Source of the DNA: Gemmatimonadales bacterium
GTDB taxonomy: Bacteria; Gemmatimonadota; Gemmatimonadetes; Palauibacterales; Palauibacteraceae
Assembly (NCBI GenBank): GCA_030636765.1
Contig: DAOVWI010000007.1
Coordinates: forward strand, 1 to 27,990
DNA: 27,990 nt
Reading direction: 5' to 3'
Every line of letters starts with the position of its first letter. Position 1 is the stretch's first letter. The translations under genes and the position numbers were made by a program. Below are positions 11,402-17,289 of the stretch, piece after piece. The notes under the pieces are model-generated. The model ran no database searches. It was not told the origin of the DNA and was given only the letters and a program-made list of their open reading frames with translations.

Positions 11402-11531
11402 CGACCGATCCGGCGGCACGGTTCGTTTCTCGAGAGTTCTGGTACGCTCATGGTCGCGAAATATACGTCCAGCAGGTCGCTGAAGTGCGCCGACAGGTGA
11501 CCGATGCGTGACCGCAGGGTTCCATGCGGCG
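11402..11531 (-). promoter_or_regulatory. Leader/promoter region expected for the hemD operon
   Basis: This 130-nt gap lies between the terminator of the preceding ribosomal block and hemD, so transcription of the hem/envelope operon most likely begins here. On the minus strand a TATATT at 11465-11460 is the only AT-rich -10-like hexamer. No convincing -35 hexamer occurs at 16-18 nt, so the exact promoter is uncertain. No riboswitch or operator fold was recognised. Confidence 0.3.
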
Positions 11532-11558
11532 AAAAAAAGCCCCGTCGTGGGACGGGGC
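11532..11558 (-). terminator. Intrinsic terminator after rpmB
   Basis: Read on the minus strand there is a perfect 8-bp stem (gccccgtc/gacggggc) with a 4-nt ccac loop, immediately followed by seven T residues (11538-11532). It lies 77 nt after the rpmB stop and before hemD, so it separates the ribosomal block from the hem/envelope operon. Confidence 0.93.
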
Positions 11559-11635
11559 AGCTGTGCCGGTGGTGTCCATTCGCGCGCGGCGAAAGCCCTC
11601 CCAACCCACCGCGCCAGGGCCGGAAGAAGGCCAGC

Positions 11636-11824
11636 CTACGCCTTCTGAACCTTCCCGGACCGGATGCAACGCGTGCACACCTTCACGTGCCGCTTCTTCC
11701 CTTGATCCAGGATGCGCAGCCGCTGAAGGTTCGGCATGAACCGGCGCCTGGTCTTGTTGTGCGCATGGCTCACGTTGTTGCCGGTGGCGGGTCCTTTCCC
11801 GCACACAAAACAGAAGTTCGCCAT
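11636..11824 (-). CDS. rpmB: 50S ribosomal protein L28
   Basis: L28 is a small protein of the large ribosomal subunit. The 62-residue product begins MANFCFVCGKGPATGNNVSH and continues HNKTRRRFMPNLQRLRI, then KVCTRCIRSGKV. The two CxxC pairs (C5, C8, C50, C53) make it the zinc-binding (C+) form. The start is the ATG at 11824, which gives the family N-terminus; the frame is open further upstream only by chance. It lies 11 nt after the membrane-anchored unknown gene and is the last gene before the terminator. Location downstream of the alpha operon is not the E. coli arrangement, where rpmB pairs with rpmG. Confidence 0.97.
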   Translation of the reverse strand: MANFCFVCGKGPATGNNVSHAHNKTRRRFMPNLQRLRILDQGKKRHVKVCTRCIRSGKVQKA

Positions 11825-11835
11825 CTCGGTTCTCG

Positions 11836-12330
11836 CTACTTCAGCTCGAGGGAATCCGCCAGCAGGAAACTCGTGCCCTGCGGGATAGCTTCGGCGGCCG
11901 CTTCGTTCACGGCGCCCAACTCCACCCATTGGCTGCGAATCGAATCGTTCAGGGAGTAGATCCGCCCGTACAGCCGCACGACGTCTCCGCCGTACACCTG
12001 CGTGTTCCGGGCAATCAGATCGGGCGAGAGCAGCACGGGAAACGGCCTCGCCTCGTCCGCCGAGGTCAGACCCACCAGAAAGACCCCCCGACCCAGACTC
12101 TGCACCACTGCGACCGAGACGATGTCTGCCACCCTGCCGATCGAGGCGCTCGGATCCTGGCTGAGCACGACCAGGTCGACGACCTCACCGACTTCATCCT
12201 CGACCATGACCGGAGTGGCCTCTTCCAGCGCCGCGGACTGCTGATACAGCCAGAGAAGGAAGCCGCCGACCAGAGCGACCGCTACGATGATCAGGACGGT
12301 GGAGAGTCCCGTCGAACCTTTCCGGGTCAT
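11836..12330 (-). CDS. Membrane-anchored protein of unknown function
   Basis: I do not recognise this 164-residue protein. A short basic N-terminus (MTRKGSTG) is followed by one hydrophobic helix at about residues 9-29 (STVLIIVAVALVGGFLLWLY), then an acidic linker. The C-terminal part of about 110 residues is rich in beta-prone stretches (VVDLVVLSQ, GRGVFLVGL, DVVRLYGRIYSLN), which could be an OB-like barrel. No cysteines or catalytic motif are visible. The topology suggests an N-terminal signal anchor with the soluble domain outside the cytoplasm. ATG 12330 has AGGGGG about 9 nt upstream. It lies 35 nt after rplQ and 11 nt before rpmB, co-directional, inside a ribosomal operon, which is odd for a membrane protein. 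Confidence 0.8.
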   Translation of the reverse strand: MTRKGSTGLSTVLIIVAVALVGGFLLWLYQQSAALEEATPVMVEDEVGEVVDLVVLSQDPSASIGRVADIVSVAVVQSLGRGVFLVGLTSADEARPFPVLLSPDLIARNTQVYGGDVVRLYGRIYSLNDSIRSQWVELGAVNEAAAEAIPQGTSFLLADSLELK

Positions 12331-12365
12331 GCGAACGCGCCCCCTTTTCGAGCGTGGCAGGGCAG

Positions 12366-12728
12366 TTAGGATTCCCCTTCGACAAGTTCGATGATCGCGA
12401 GCTCGGCGCCGTCACCGCTCCGGGCACCGAGCTTTAAGATCCGGGTGTAGCCCCCATTCCGGTCCCGAAAGCGTGGCCCGATCTCGTCGAACAGCTTGGT
12501 GAGAACGTCCCGGTCCGCCACGAATCGACCCGCCCGTCGCCGGCTGGCCAAATCACCCCGCCGCGACAGCGTTATCAGCCGCTCGACGAACGGTCGCAGC
12601 TCCTTGGCCTTCGCCTCCGTAGTTCGGATTCGCTCCTGCTGAAGGAGGCTCGTCGCCATGTTCCGCAGCATGGCCCGCTTGTGGCTGCGAGTCCGGCTGA
12701 GCTGGCGTCCCTTTCTTCGGTGCCTCAT
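12366..12728 (-). CDS. rplQ: 50S ribosomal protein L17
   Basis: L17 lies near the polypeptide exit tunnel of the large subunit. The 120-residue product has the signature MRHRRKGRQLSRTRSHKRAM, LLQQERIRTTEAKAKELRPF and VERLITLSRRGD, ending in GGYTRILKLGAR and ELAIIELVE. ATG 12728 overlaps the rpoA stop as ATGA, the usual rpoA-rplQ coupling. Length matches the family. Confidence 0.98.
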   Translation of the reverse strand: MRHRRKGRQLSRTRSHKRAMLRNMATSLLQQERIRTTEAKAKELRPFVERLITLSRRGDLASRRRAGRFVADRDVLTKLFDEIGPRFRDRNGGYTRILKLGARSGDGAELAIIELVEGES

Positions 12729-13819
12729 TCCTCCGCTTCCGTGCCACCCTGCCCCGTCCCGTTGCTGGCGGCCTCCTCGGCGACGTACAGCGTGCCCTCT
12801 TCGCCCCTCTCGAACGTCATCCCGAAACGCAGACCGTGAAGCGCCAACACCTCGGCCACCTCCTCCAGAGACTTCTCGCCGAAGTTGTCGACCCGCAACA
12901 TCTCATCGCGGCTCCGCAAGGCTACGTCTCCGAGCGTCCGGATATTCGCCTTGTCCAGCGTGTTCCGACTACGGACGGAGATCTCCTTGAAAGCCTCCAG
13001 CGGCGTCTCGAGAAGAACCTGCAACTCGTTCTCCACGGCGAACAGGCCCGGCCTCCCACCGTCACCCGCGATCTCGGGCACCCCCGCCCCGGCCTCACCG
13101 AACCGTGCGAGATACGACAGGTGGACACGCGCGATTTCGGCCGCCTGCTGCACGGCCGTTCCGGGCTCGATCGCTCCGTTCGTCTCCACGTCGATTGTCA
13201 ACCGATCGAAGTCGGTTCGCTCACCGACACGGGTCTCGTGGACGGTGAAGTTGGCCCTAACCACGGGGTTGTAAATCGAGTCGATCCGGATCATATCGAC
13301 CGGAGTGTTCTCGGGCTTCTCGTGCTGGCCGGCCATCATGAAGCCACGGCCCCGGTTGACCCACAGGTCGACCCGCAGCGGCCGACCCTGGGGAAGGTCC
13401 TCCTGAAGCGTGAAGAGCGCGAGCTGGGGATTGAGGATCGTCACACCAGCGTGCTCGGTGATCTGCTCCGCTCGGATCACGCCGGCCTTGCTCACGCTCA
13501 GCTCAAGCTTCGCCTCGTCCACTCCCGGATCGAGACTCAGAACGAGTCGCTTCAGCTTCTGGATGATCTGATGGATGTCCTCGGCCACTCCATCGATGGT
13601 CTGGTGCTCGTGCTGCACTCCGTCGGCGCGGAACGCCCAGACGGCCGCACCGGGGAGCGAGGAGAGCAGGATCCGCCGAATCGAGTTTCCAATCGTGTGG
13701 CCGAATCCCCGCTCGAGCGGCTGAAGGACGAACTCGGTTCTCGTTCCATCCTCCGAGCGGCAGTTCTCTTCGACCGTCTCGGGAAGGACCAGATCGACCA
13801 GTGTAGATGCTGACGACAT
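12725..13819 (-). CDS. rpoA: DNA-directed RNA polymerase subunit alpha
   Basis: Alpha dimerises to nucleate RNA polymerase assembly, and its C-terminal domain contacts UP elements and activators. In the 364-residue product the N-terminal domain includes PLERGFGHTIGNSIRRILLSS (about 34-54), then VQHEHQTIDGVAEDI and NPVVRANFTVHETRVGERTDFDRL. The alpha-CTD spans about 265-335 with SVRSRNTLDKANI (R283, N286) and NFGEKSLEEV (312-321), keeping the helix-hairpin-helix DNA-contact residues. A Glu/Gly-rich tail follows. The E. coli cysteine after the contact asparagine is threonine here. It lies 16 nt downstream of rpsD and overlaps rplQ by 4 nt. Confidence 0.99.
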   Translation of the reverse strand: MSSASTLVDLVLPETVEENCRSEDGTRTEFVLQPLERGFGHTIGNSIRRILLSSLPGAAVWAFRADGVQHEHQTIDGVAEDIHQIIQKLKRLVLSLDPGVDEAKLELSVSKAGVIRAEQITEHAGVTILNPQLALFTLQEDLPQGRPLRVDLWVNRGRGFMMAGQHEKPENTPVDMIRIDSIYNPVVRANFTVHETRVGERTDFDRLTIDVETNGAIEPGTAVQQAAEIARVHLSYLARFGEAGAGVPEIAGDGGRPGLFAVENELQVLLETPLEAFKEISVRSRNTLDKANIRTLGDVALRSRDEMLRVDNFGEKSLEEVAEVLALHGLRFGMTFERGEEGTLYVAEEAASNGTGQGGTEAEE

Positions 13820-13835
13820 GTCTGTTTATCCTCGC

Positions 13836-14468
13836 CTACTTGCTGTAAAGCTCGACGATCAGCTGCTCCTGGACCGCCAGCGGAATATCCGCACGGGACG
13901 GCCGCTCGAGCATCCGACCGGTCATCTTCTCGTAGTCCACTCCCAGCCAGGAGAGCTGATCGCGGTTCTTCTTGTCCTCCACGGCCTCCTTGACCACGGG
14001 CAGTTCCGCCGCGGCGGGAGTGACCGAGATCTCCTGCCCTGGCAACACGGAAAAGCTGGCCACGTCGACGGTCTTCCCGTCCACCCGGAGGTGCCGGTGG
14101 CGGATAAGCTGACGGGCGGCCTTGCGAGACGGTGCGAAGCCCATGCGGTAGACCATGTTGTCCAGGCGGCTCTCGAGGCCCACCAACAGGTTCTCGCCCG
14201 TCATGCCGGGCAGCCTTGAGGCGCGCGCGAACAGATTACGGAACTGCCGCTCCGCTATGCCGTAAATCCGCTTCACCTTCTGCTTCTCTCGAAGCTGGAC
14301 GGCGTATTCCGACTGCCGGCGACGACGACGGCCGCCGCCGTGCGCTCCCGGTGGATACGCACGCCGCTCGATCGCACACTTCTCCGTGAAGCAGCGCTTG
14401 CCCTTCAGGAAGAGCTTCTCTCCTTCGCGCCGGCAGAGCCGGCACACGGGACCCCTGTATCGTGCCAT
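13836..14468 (-). CDS. rpsD: 30S ribosomal protein S4
   Basis: Primary 16S rRNA-binding protein that starts 30S assembly; in many bacteria it also represses the alpha operon. The 210-residue product starts MARYRGPVCRLCRREGEKLF with C9, C12, C26 and C31 forming the zinc knuckle of the C+ form. The S4 RNA-binding domain follows (RLDNMVYRMGFAPSRKAARQ, IRHRHLRVDGKTVD). A basic GGGRRRRRQSEYAVQLREKQ stretch precedes it. Typical length. No S4-type autoregulatory pseudoknot could be confirmed by eye upstream of the operon. Confidence 0.98.
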   Translation of the reverse strand: MARYRGPVCRLCRREGEKLFLKGKRCFTEKCAIERRAYPPGAHGGGRRRRRQSEYAVQLREKQKVKRIYGIAERQFRNLFARASRLPGMTGENLLVGLESRLDNMVYRMGFAPSRKAARQLIRHRHLRVDGKTVDVASFSVLPGQEISVTPAAAELPVVKEAVEDKKNRDQLSWLGVDYEKMTGRMLERPSRADIPLAVQEQLIVELYSK

Positions 14469-14479
14469 CTACTCTCTCG

Positions 14480-14866
14480 CTACACCCTTCGTCGCTTCGG
14501 GGGCCGACACCCGTTGTGAGGAAGCGGAGTTACATCCTTGATCGAGCGGATGGTCAGCCCGGCGCTCTGGAGCGCCTGGATTGCCGACTCCCGACCGGAT
14601 CCCGGCCCCCGGACCCGTACGTGCACCCGCTTCATCCCGAGCGACACGGCTTCCTTGGCCGCGTTCTCGGCGGCGATCGTGGCCGCGAACGGAGTCGACT
14701 TCTTGGACCCCTTGAAGCCGGACTTGCCGGAGCTGGACCAGGCGATCGTGTCCCCTTCCACGTCGGTGATCGTGACGATCGTATTGCTGAAAGTCGCCTT
14801 GATGTGGGCCACCCCTTCGGCCTCGACCTGCCGCTTCTTTCGACCCGACCCTTTCGGTTTCGCCAT
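14480..14866 (-). CDS. rpsK: 30S ribosomal protein S11
   Basis: Part of the 30S platform near the mRNA exit and E site. The 128-residue product has HIKATFSNTIVTITDVEGD, WSSSGKSGFKGSKKSTPFAA, VHVRVRGPGSGRESAIQAL and the C-terminal DVTPLPHNGCRPPKRRRV, all diagnostic of S11. It lies 25 nt after rpsM and 11 nt before rpsD, in the standard alpha-operon order. Confidence 0.98.
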   Translation of the reverse strand: MAKPKGSGRKKRQVEAEGVAHIKATFSNTIVTITDVEGDTIAWSSSGKSGFKGSKKSTPFAATIAAENAAKEAVSLGMKRVHVRVRGPGSGRESAIQALQSAGLTIRSIKDVTPLPHNGCRPPKRRRV

Positions 14867-14891
14867 CCGTTCGCTCCTCGCGGTCGATGCC

Positions 14892-15272
14892 TTACTTCTT
14901 CGGCGCCCTCTTCTTGCCTGCCACGGCGCGGCGGGGACCCTTGCGCGTGCGCGCGTTGGTGTGGGTCCGCTGTCCCCGAACCGGCAGGCCTTGCTTGTGT
15001 CTCATGCCTCGGTAACAGCCGATGTCCATGAGGCGCTTTATGTTCATCGATACTTCAGTCCGAAGCGCACCCTCCACCTTGTACCGGTTCTCGATGACGC
15101 GACGGAGCTTGTTCACGTCGTCGTCCGAGAGCTCGTGCACACGGGTGTCCGGGTTGACGGCCGTCTCCTGGAGAATATCGTGCGCCGTGGGCTGGCCGAT
15201 CCCGTAAATGTATGTGAGGGCGACCTCGATCCGCTTCTCCCTGGGGAGATCGATGCCTGCTATGCGTGCCAT
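14892..15272 (-). CDS. rpsM: 30S ribosomal protein S13
   Basis: Head protein of the small subunit, contacting the P-site tRNA and bridging to the large subunit. The 126-residue product reads MARIAGIDLPREKRIEVALT, YIYGIGQPTAHDIL, and ends with the tRNA-contacting basic tail (GCYRGMRHKQGLPVRGQRTH, TNARTRKGPRR, KKRAPKK). It lies 5 nt after rpmJ. Confidence 0.98.
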   Translation of the reverse strand: MARIAGIDLPREKRIEVALTYIYGIGQPTAHDILQETAVNPDTRVHELSDDDVNKLRRVIENRYKVEGALRTEVSMNIKRLMDIGCYRGMRHKQGLPVRGQRTHTNARTRKGPRRAVAGKKRAPKK

Positions 15273-15277
15273 CCGGC

Positions 15278-15394
15278 CTACCCCTGTCGCTGCTTATGCT
15301 TCGGGTTGCGGCTGCAGATCACCCGAACGACGCCGCGGCGGCGGATGATGATGCAGTGCTCACACATTCGTTTCACGCTCGATCGAACTTTCAT
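15278..15394 (-). CDS. rpmJ: 50S ribosomal protein L36
   Basis: Smallest 50S protein, 38 residues, found by translating the gap between rpsM and infA. It begins MKVRSSVKRMCEHCIIIRRR and ends VICSRNPKHKQRQG. C11, C14, C27 and H33 form the zinc ribbon of the C+ form. It starts at ATG 15394 and ends in TAG 5 nt before rpsM. It is the first gene downstream of the promoter-like site in the infA gap. Confidence 0.97.
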   Translation of the reverse strand: MKVRSSVKRMCEHCIIIRRRGVVRVICSRNPKHKQRQG

Positions 15395-15468
15395 CGGTCT
15401 TGCCCCAGGTTTCCCGACTCGCCGCCTGCAGACGGTCGCCGTTGGATCCGTTAACAAGGGAGCCGCAC

Positions 15469-15497
15469 AACATAGGTTTTTTCCACTACGATTTCAA
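15469..15497 (-). promoter_or_regulatory. Sigma70-like promoter ahead of rpmJ and the alpha operon
   Basis: On the minus strand TTGAAA (15497-15492, five of six matches to the -35 consensus) is followed after exactly 17 nt by TATGTT (15474-15469, four of six matches to the -10). It lies in the 127-nt infA-rpmJ gap, one of the largest gaps in the ribosomal block, leaving an untranslated leader of about 65-70 nt before rpmJ. Transcription could also read through from infA. Confidence 0.6.
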
Positions 15498-15521
15498 CTA
15501 TCGCGCCGTCGACGAGACCTC

Positions 15522-15740
15522 CTACTTGTACCTGTAGGTGATCCTCCCCTTGGTCAGATCGTACGGAGAAAGCTCCACGGCCACCTTGTCGCCGGGGAGG
15601 ATCCGGATGTAGTGCATTCGGATCTTGCCCGACACATGGCAGGTGATCTCGTGGCCGTTCTCGAGAGCCACGCGGAACATCGCGTTTGGCAGCGACTCCA
15701 AGACCTCGCCGGCCATCTGGATCGCCTCTTCCTTCGCCAA
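15522..15740 (-). CDS. infA: Translation initiation factor IF-1 (TTG start)
   Basis: IF-1 occupies the ribosomal A site during initiation. The 72-residue OB-fold protein reads MAKEEAIQMAGEVLESLPNA, FRVALENGHEITCHVSGKIR, and ends LSPYDLTKGRITYRYK, nearly the family consensus. The start codon is TTG at 15740: it gives the conserved MAKEEAI N-terminus and has a strong AGGAGG Shine-Dalgarno. The next in-frame ATG (residue 9) would cut into the first conserved segment. It starts 1 nt after the map stop. Confidence 0.97.
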   Translation of the reverse strand: MAKEEAIQMAGEVLESLPNAMFRVALENGHEITCHVSGKIRMHYIRILPGDKVAVELSPYDLTKGRITYRYK

Positions 15741-15741
15741 G

Positions 15742-16524
15742 TTACCTCTCCTCCTCAGCCAACGACGCTACCGGGATCTGCGTCAGCACCTTCGGGCCTT
15801 CGTCGCTGATCGCGACGGTGTGTTCGAAGTGCGCGGACAGCGATCCGTCCGCCGTGACCACTGTCCAGCCGTCCTTGAGCGTGCGGATGTGTCGTTTCCC
15901 GATATTGACCATCGGCTCGATCGCGATGACGAGGCCGCTCTCGAGCCGCAGACCGCGACCGGAGCGGCCGAAGTTCGGAACCTGCGGCTCCTCGTGCGCG
16001 GCCGACCCCACACCGTGTCCCACGAGCTCACGGATCACGCTGAAACCAGCCTCCTCGACCCCTGTCTGGATCGCTTCGCCGATGTCACCCAGCCGTTTCC
16101 CGGAGCGCGCCTCCCGGATCCCCGCCCCGAGAGCCGAGCGCGTCACACGAAGGAGGCGATCCACCTCAGGATCGACCTCGCCCACGGGAACCGTGACGGC
16201 AGAGTCGGCAAAGTACCCGTCCAGACGCACGCCCACATCGATGCTCAGGATGTCGCCTGACTCCAGGCGGCGTGAGTCCGACGGGATGCCGTGCACCACC
16301 TCGTTGTTCAAGCTCGCGCAGAGGGTCGCCGGAAACCCGTACAGTCCCTTGAACGCAGGAGACGCGCCCTGTACCCCCCTGATCCTCTCCTCCGCGATCC
16401 GGTCCAGCTGCGCCGTAGAGACACCGGGCAGCACGTGCTCTGCGACCAGATCGAGCACGTCGGCGACCAGCGTGCCCGCCCGCCCGATCACCTCGATCTC
16501 CGCGGGGCTCTTCAGGTTGATCAC
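15742..16524 (-). CDS. map: Methionine aminopeptidase, type I
   Basis: Removes the initiator methionine from nascent proteins. The 260-residue product keeps the pita-bread fold ligands: H79 in NNEVVHGIP, D96 and D107 (SIDVGVRLDGYFADSA), H170 (ELVGHGVG), E203 (AIEPM) and E234 (AHFEHTVA). The absence of an N-terminal extension and of the type II insertion makes it type Ia. It overlaps adk by 4 nt (ATGA) and precedes infA, the common adk-map-infA order in spc operons outside Enterobacteria. Confidence 0.98.
   Translation of the reverse strand: MINLKSPAEIEVIGRAGTLVADVLDLVAEHVLPGVSTAQLDRIAEERIRGVQGASPAFKGLYGFPATLCASLNNEVVHGIPSDSRRLESGDILSIDVGVRLDGYFADSAVTVPVGEVDPEVDRLLRVTRSALGAGIREARSGKRLGDIGEAIQTGVEEAGFSVIRELVGHGVGSAAHEEPQVPNFGRSGRGLRLESGLVIAIEPMVNIGKRHIRTLKDGWTVVTADGSLSAHFEHTVAISDEGPKVLTQIPVASLAEEER
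15745..15755 (-). promoter_or_regulatory. Strong Shine-Dalgarno that sets the infA TTG start
   Basis: On the minus strand AGGAGGAGAGG lies 4 nt before TTG 15740; its AGGAGG core is 9 nt away. It overlaps the end of map and supports TTG, not the internal ATG, as the infA start. Confidence 0.85.
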
Positions 16525-17087
16525 AGCCCCAGCTGCCCGCGGAGGTCTCGCTGAATCTCATCGATGGATCCGACGCCATCGGCCCGCACCACACGGACAC
16601 CGCTCTCCAGGCACGAGCGAATCACGGGCTCCGTCTCCGCTCGATACACTTGGATTCGCCGGCGGACGGTCTCGGGATCATCATCCGTGCGGTGCTCCTG
16701 GGCGCTGCGCCCGGTAAGCCGCCTCACGAGCTCATCCTCCGGCACCGTGAGAAACACCACCGCGTCCAGCGGCGTGCCCCTTTTCTCGAGCAACTCGCCC
16801 AGTCCCTCCGCCTGAGGGATCGTGCGAGGGAAGCCATCCAAAATGAAGCCTTCGAGTGGCTCCGGACCGTCGAGCGCCTCGGCCACCATGCCGAGGATCA
16901 CCTGGTCGGGCACCAGTTCCCCTGCGTCCATGTACCGCTCGGCACGGCGGCCCAGATCCGTCTGATTGGCCCTGGCATCGCGCAGCATGTCACCCGTGGA
17001 GAGACGTGGCACACCCAGGTGCTCCGCCAGAAGCTCGCCCTGTGTTCCCTTGCCGGCTCCCGGAGGTCCCATCAAAACGATCCTCAC
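16521..17087 (-). CDS. adk: Adenylate kinase, short-lid form
   Basis: Interconverts ATP + AMP and 2 ADP. The 188-residue product has the P-loop GPPGAGKGT (residues 7-15), LSTGDMLRDA for AMP binding, GFILDGFPRT, and RLTGRSAQEHRTDDDPETVR in place of the longer zinc-binding lid. The start is GTG at 17087, giving MRIVLMGPPG, with a GAGG close upstream that lies at the edge of the direct repeat flanking the MITE-like element. Next gene map is coupled by a 4-nt overlap. The 202-nt gap to secY is explained by the element. Confidence 0.97.
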   Translation of the reverse strand: MRIVLMGPPGAGKGTQGELLAEHLGVPRLSTGDMLRDARANQTDLGRRAERYMDAGELVPDQVILGMVAEALDGPEPLEGFILDGFPRTIPQAEGLGELLEKRGTPLDAVVFLTVPEDELVRRLTGRSAQEHRTDDDPETVRRRIQVYRAETEPVIRSCLESGVRVVRADGVGSIDEIQRDLRGQLGL

Positions 17088-17091
17088 GTGC

Positions 17092-17096
17092 CTCGG
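17092..17096. repeat. 5-bp direct repeat (CTCGG), left copy flanking the element
   Basis: CTCGG immediately precedes the left terminal inverted repeat and occurs again at 17281-17285 immediately after the right one. This is what a target-site duplication would look like. A 5-bp match alone can be chance. Confidence 0.6.
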
Positions 17097-17117
17097 GAGC
17101 CTGTCCGAGTAATGGGG
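17097..17117 (+). repeat. Left 21-bp terminal inverted repeat
   Basis: Exact reverse complement of 17260-17280. Identity ends just outside, apart from one base pair (17096/17281). Confidence 0.9.
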
Positions 17118-17259
17118 CGAGCCGCGTTACGAGCGCCGGACCCGCCTGCGGCGGGTGCCCGATCAGATTCGAGGCGGTGCGACGAACGCGATGCCGTAGC
17201 ATCGAGGAGGAGCACCAACGAAGAAGCTGGCCCCTCGCCACCGTAACCCAAAGGGCGCA

Positions 17260-17280
17260 CCCCATTACTCGGACAGGCTC
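17260..17280 (-). repeat. Right 21-bp terminal inverted repeat
   Basis: Exact reverse complement of 17097-17117. In the secY-adk transcript the two copies would form the base of a long hairpin. Confidence 0.9.
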
Positions 17281-17285
17281 CTCGG
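17281..17285. repeat. 5-bp direct repeat (CTCGG), right copy flanking the element
   Basis: Matches 17092-17096 and abuts the right inverted repeat, 4 nt downstream of the secY stop codon. Confidence 0.6.
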
Positions 17286-17289
17286 GCCA

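Larger units (their letters stand above)
17097..17280. mobile_element. MITE-like non-coding element between secY and adk
   Basis: The 184-bp element is bounded by 21-bp perfect inverted repeats (17097-17117 and 17260-17280, beginning GAGCCTGTCC and ending GGACAGGCTC). Pairing continues inward with mismatches to about 17123/17254 and again at 17126-17130 with 17243-17247. Smaller hairpins lie inside: acccgcc/ggcgggt at 17140-17156 and cgatgc/gcatcg at 17189-17204. CTCGG is duplicated directly at both ends. It has no credible gene and is transcribed with the spc operon. Removing it and one CTCGG copy leaves secY and adk 13 nt apart, like their neighbours. No transposase is in the window, so it would be mobilised in trans. 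It could instead be an ERIC-like structured RNA repeat; copies elsewhere in the genome would decide. Confidence 0.72.

Noticed and set aside
15395..15468. S4-binding pseudoknot leader of the alpha operon
   Set aside because: I could not identify the required pairing by eye; a covariance-model search would be needed.
17140..17156. Hairpin acccgcc-tgc-ggcgggt as a terminator after secY
   Set aside because: No T-tract follows on either strand, and adk-map-infA continue downstream.
16990..17265. Small frames crossing the secY-adk gap that might be a gene in the MITE-like element
   Set aside because: No recognised motif or ribosome-binding site; they run into adk or secY and are interrupted by the element's inverted repeats.
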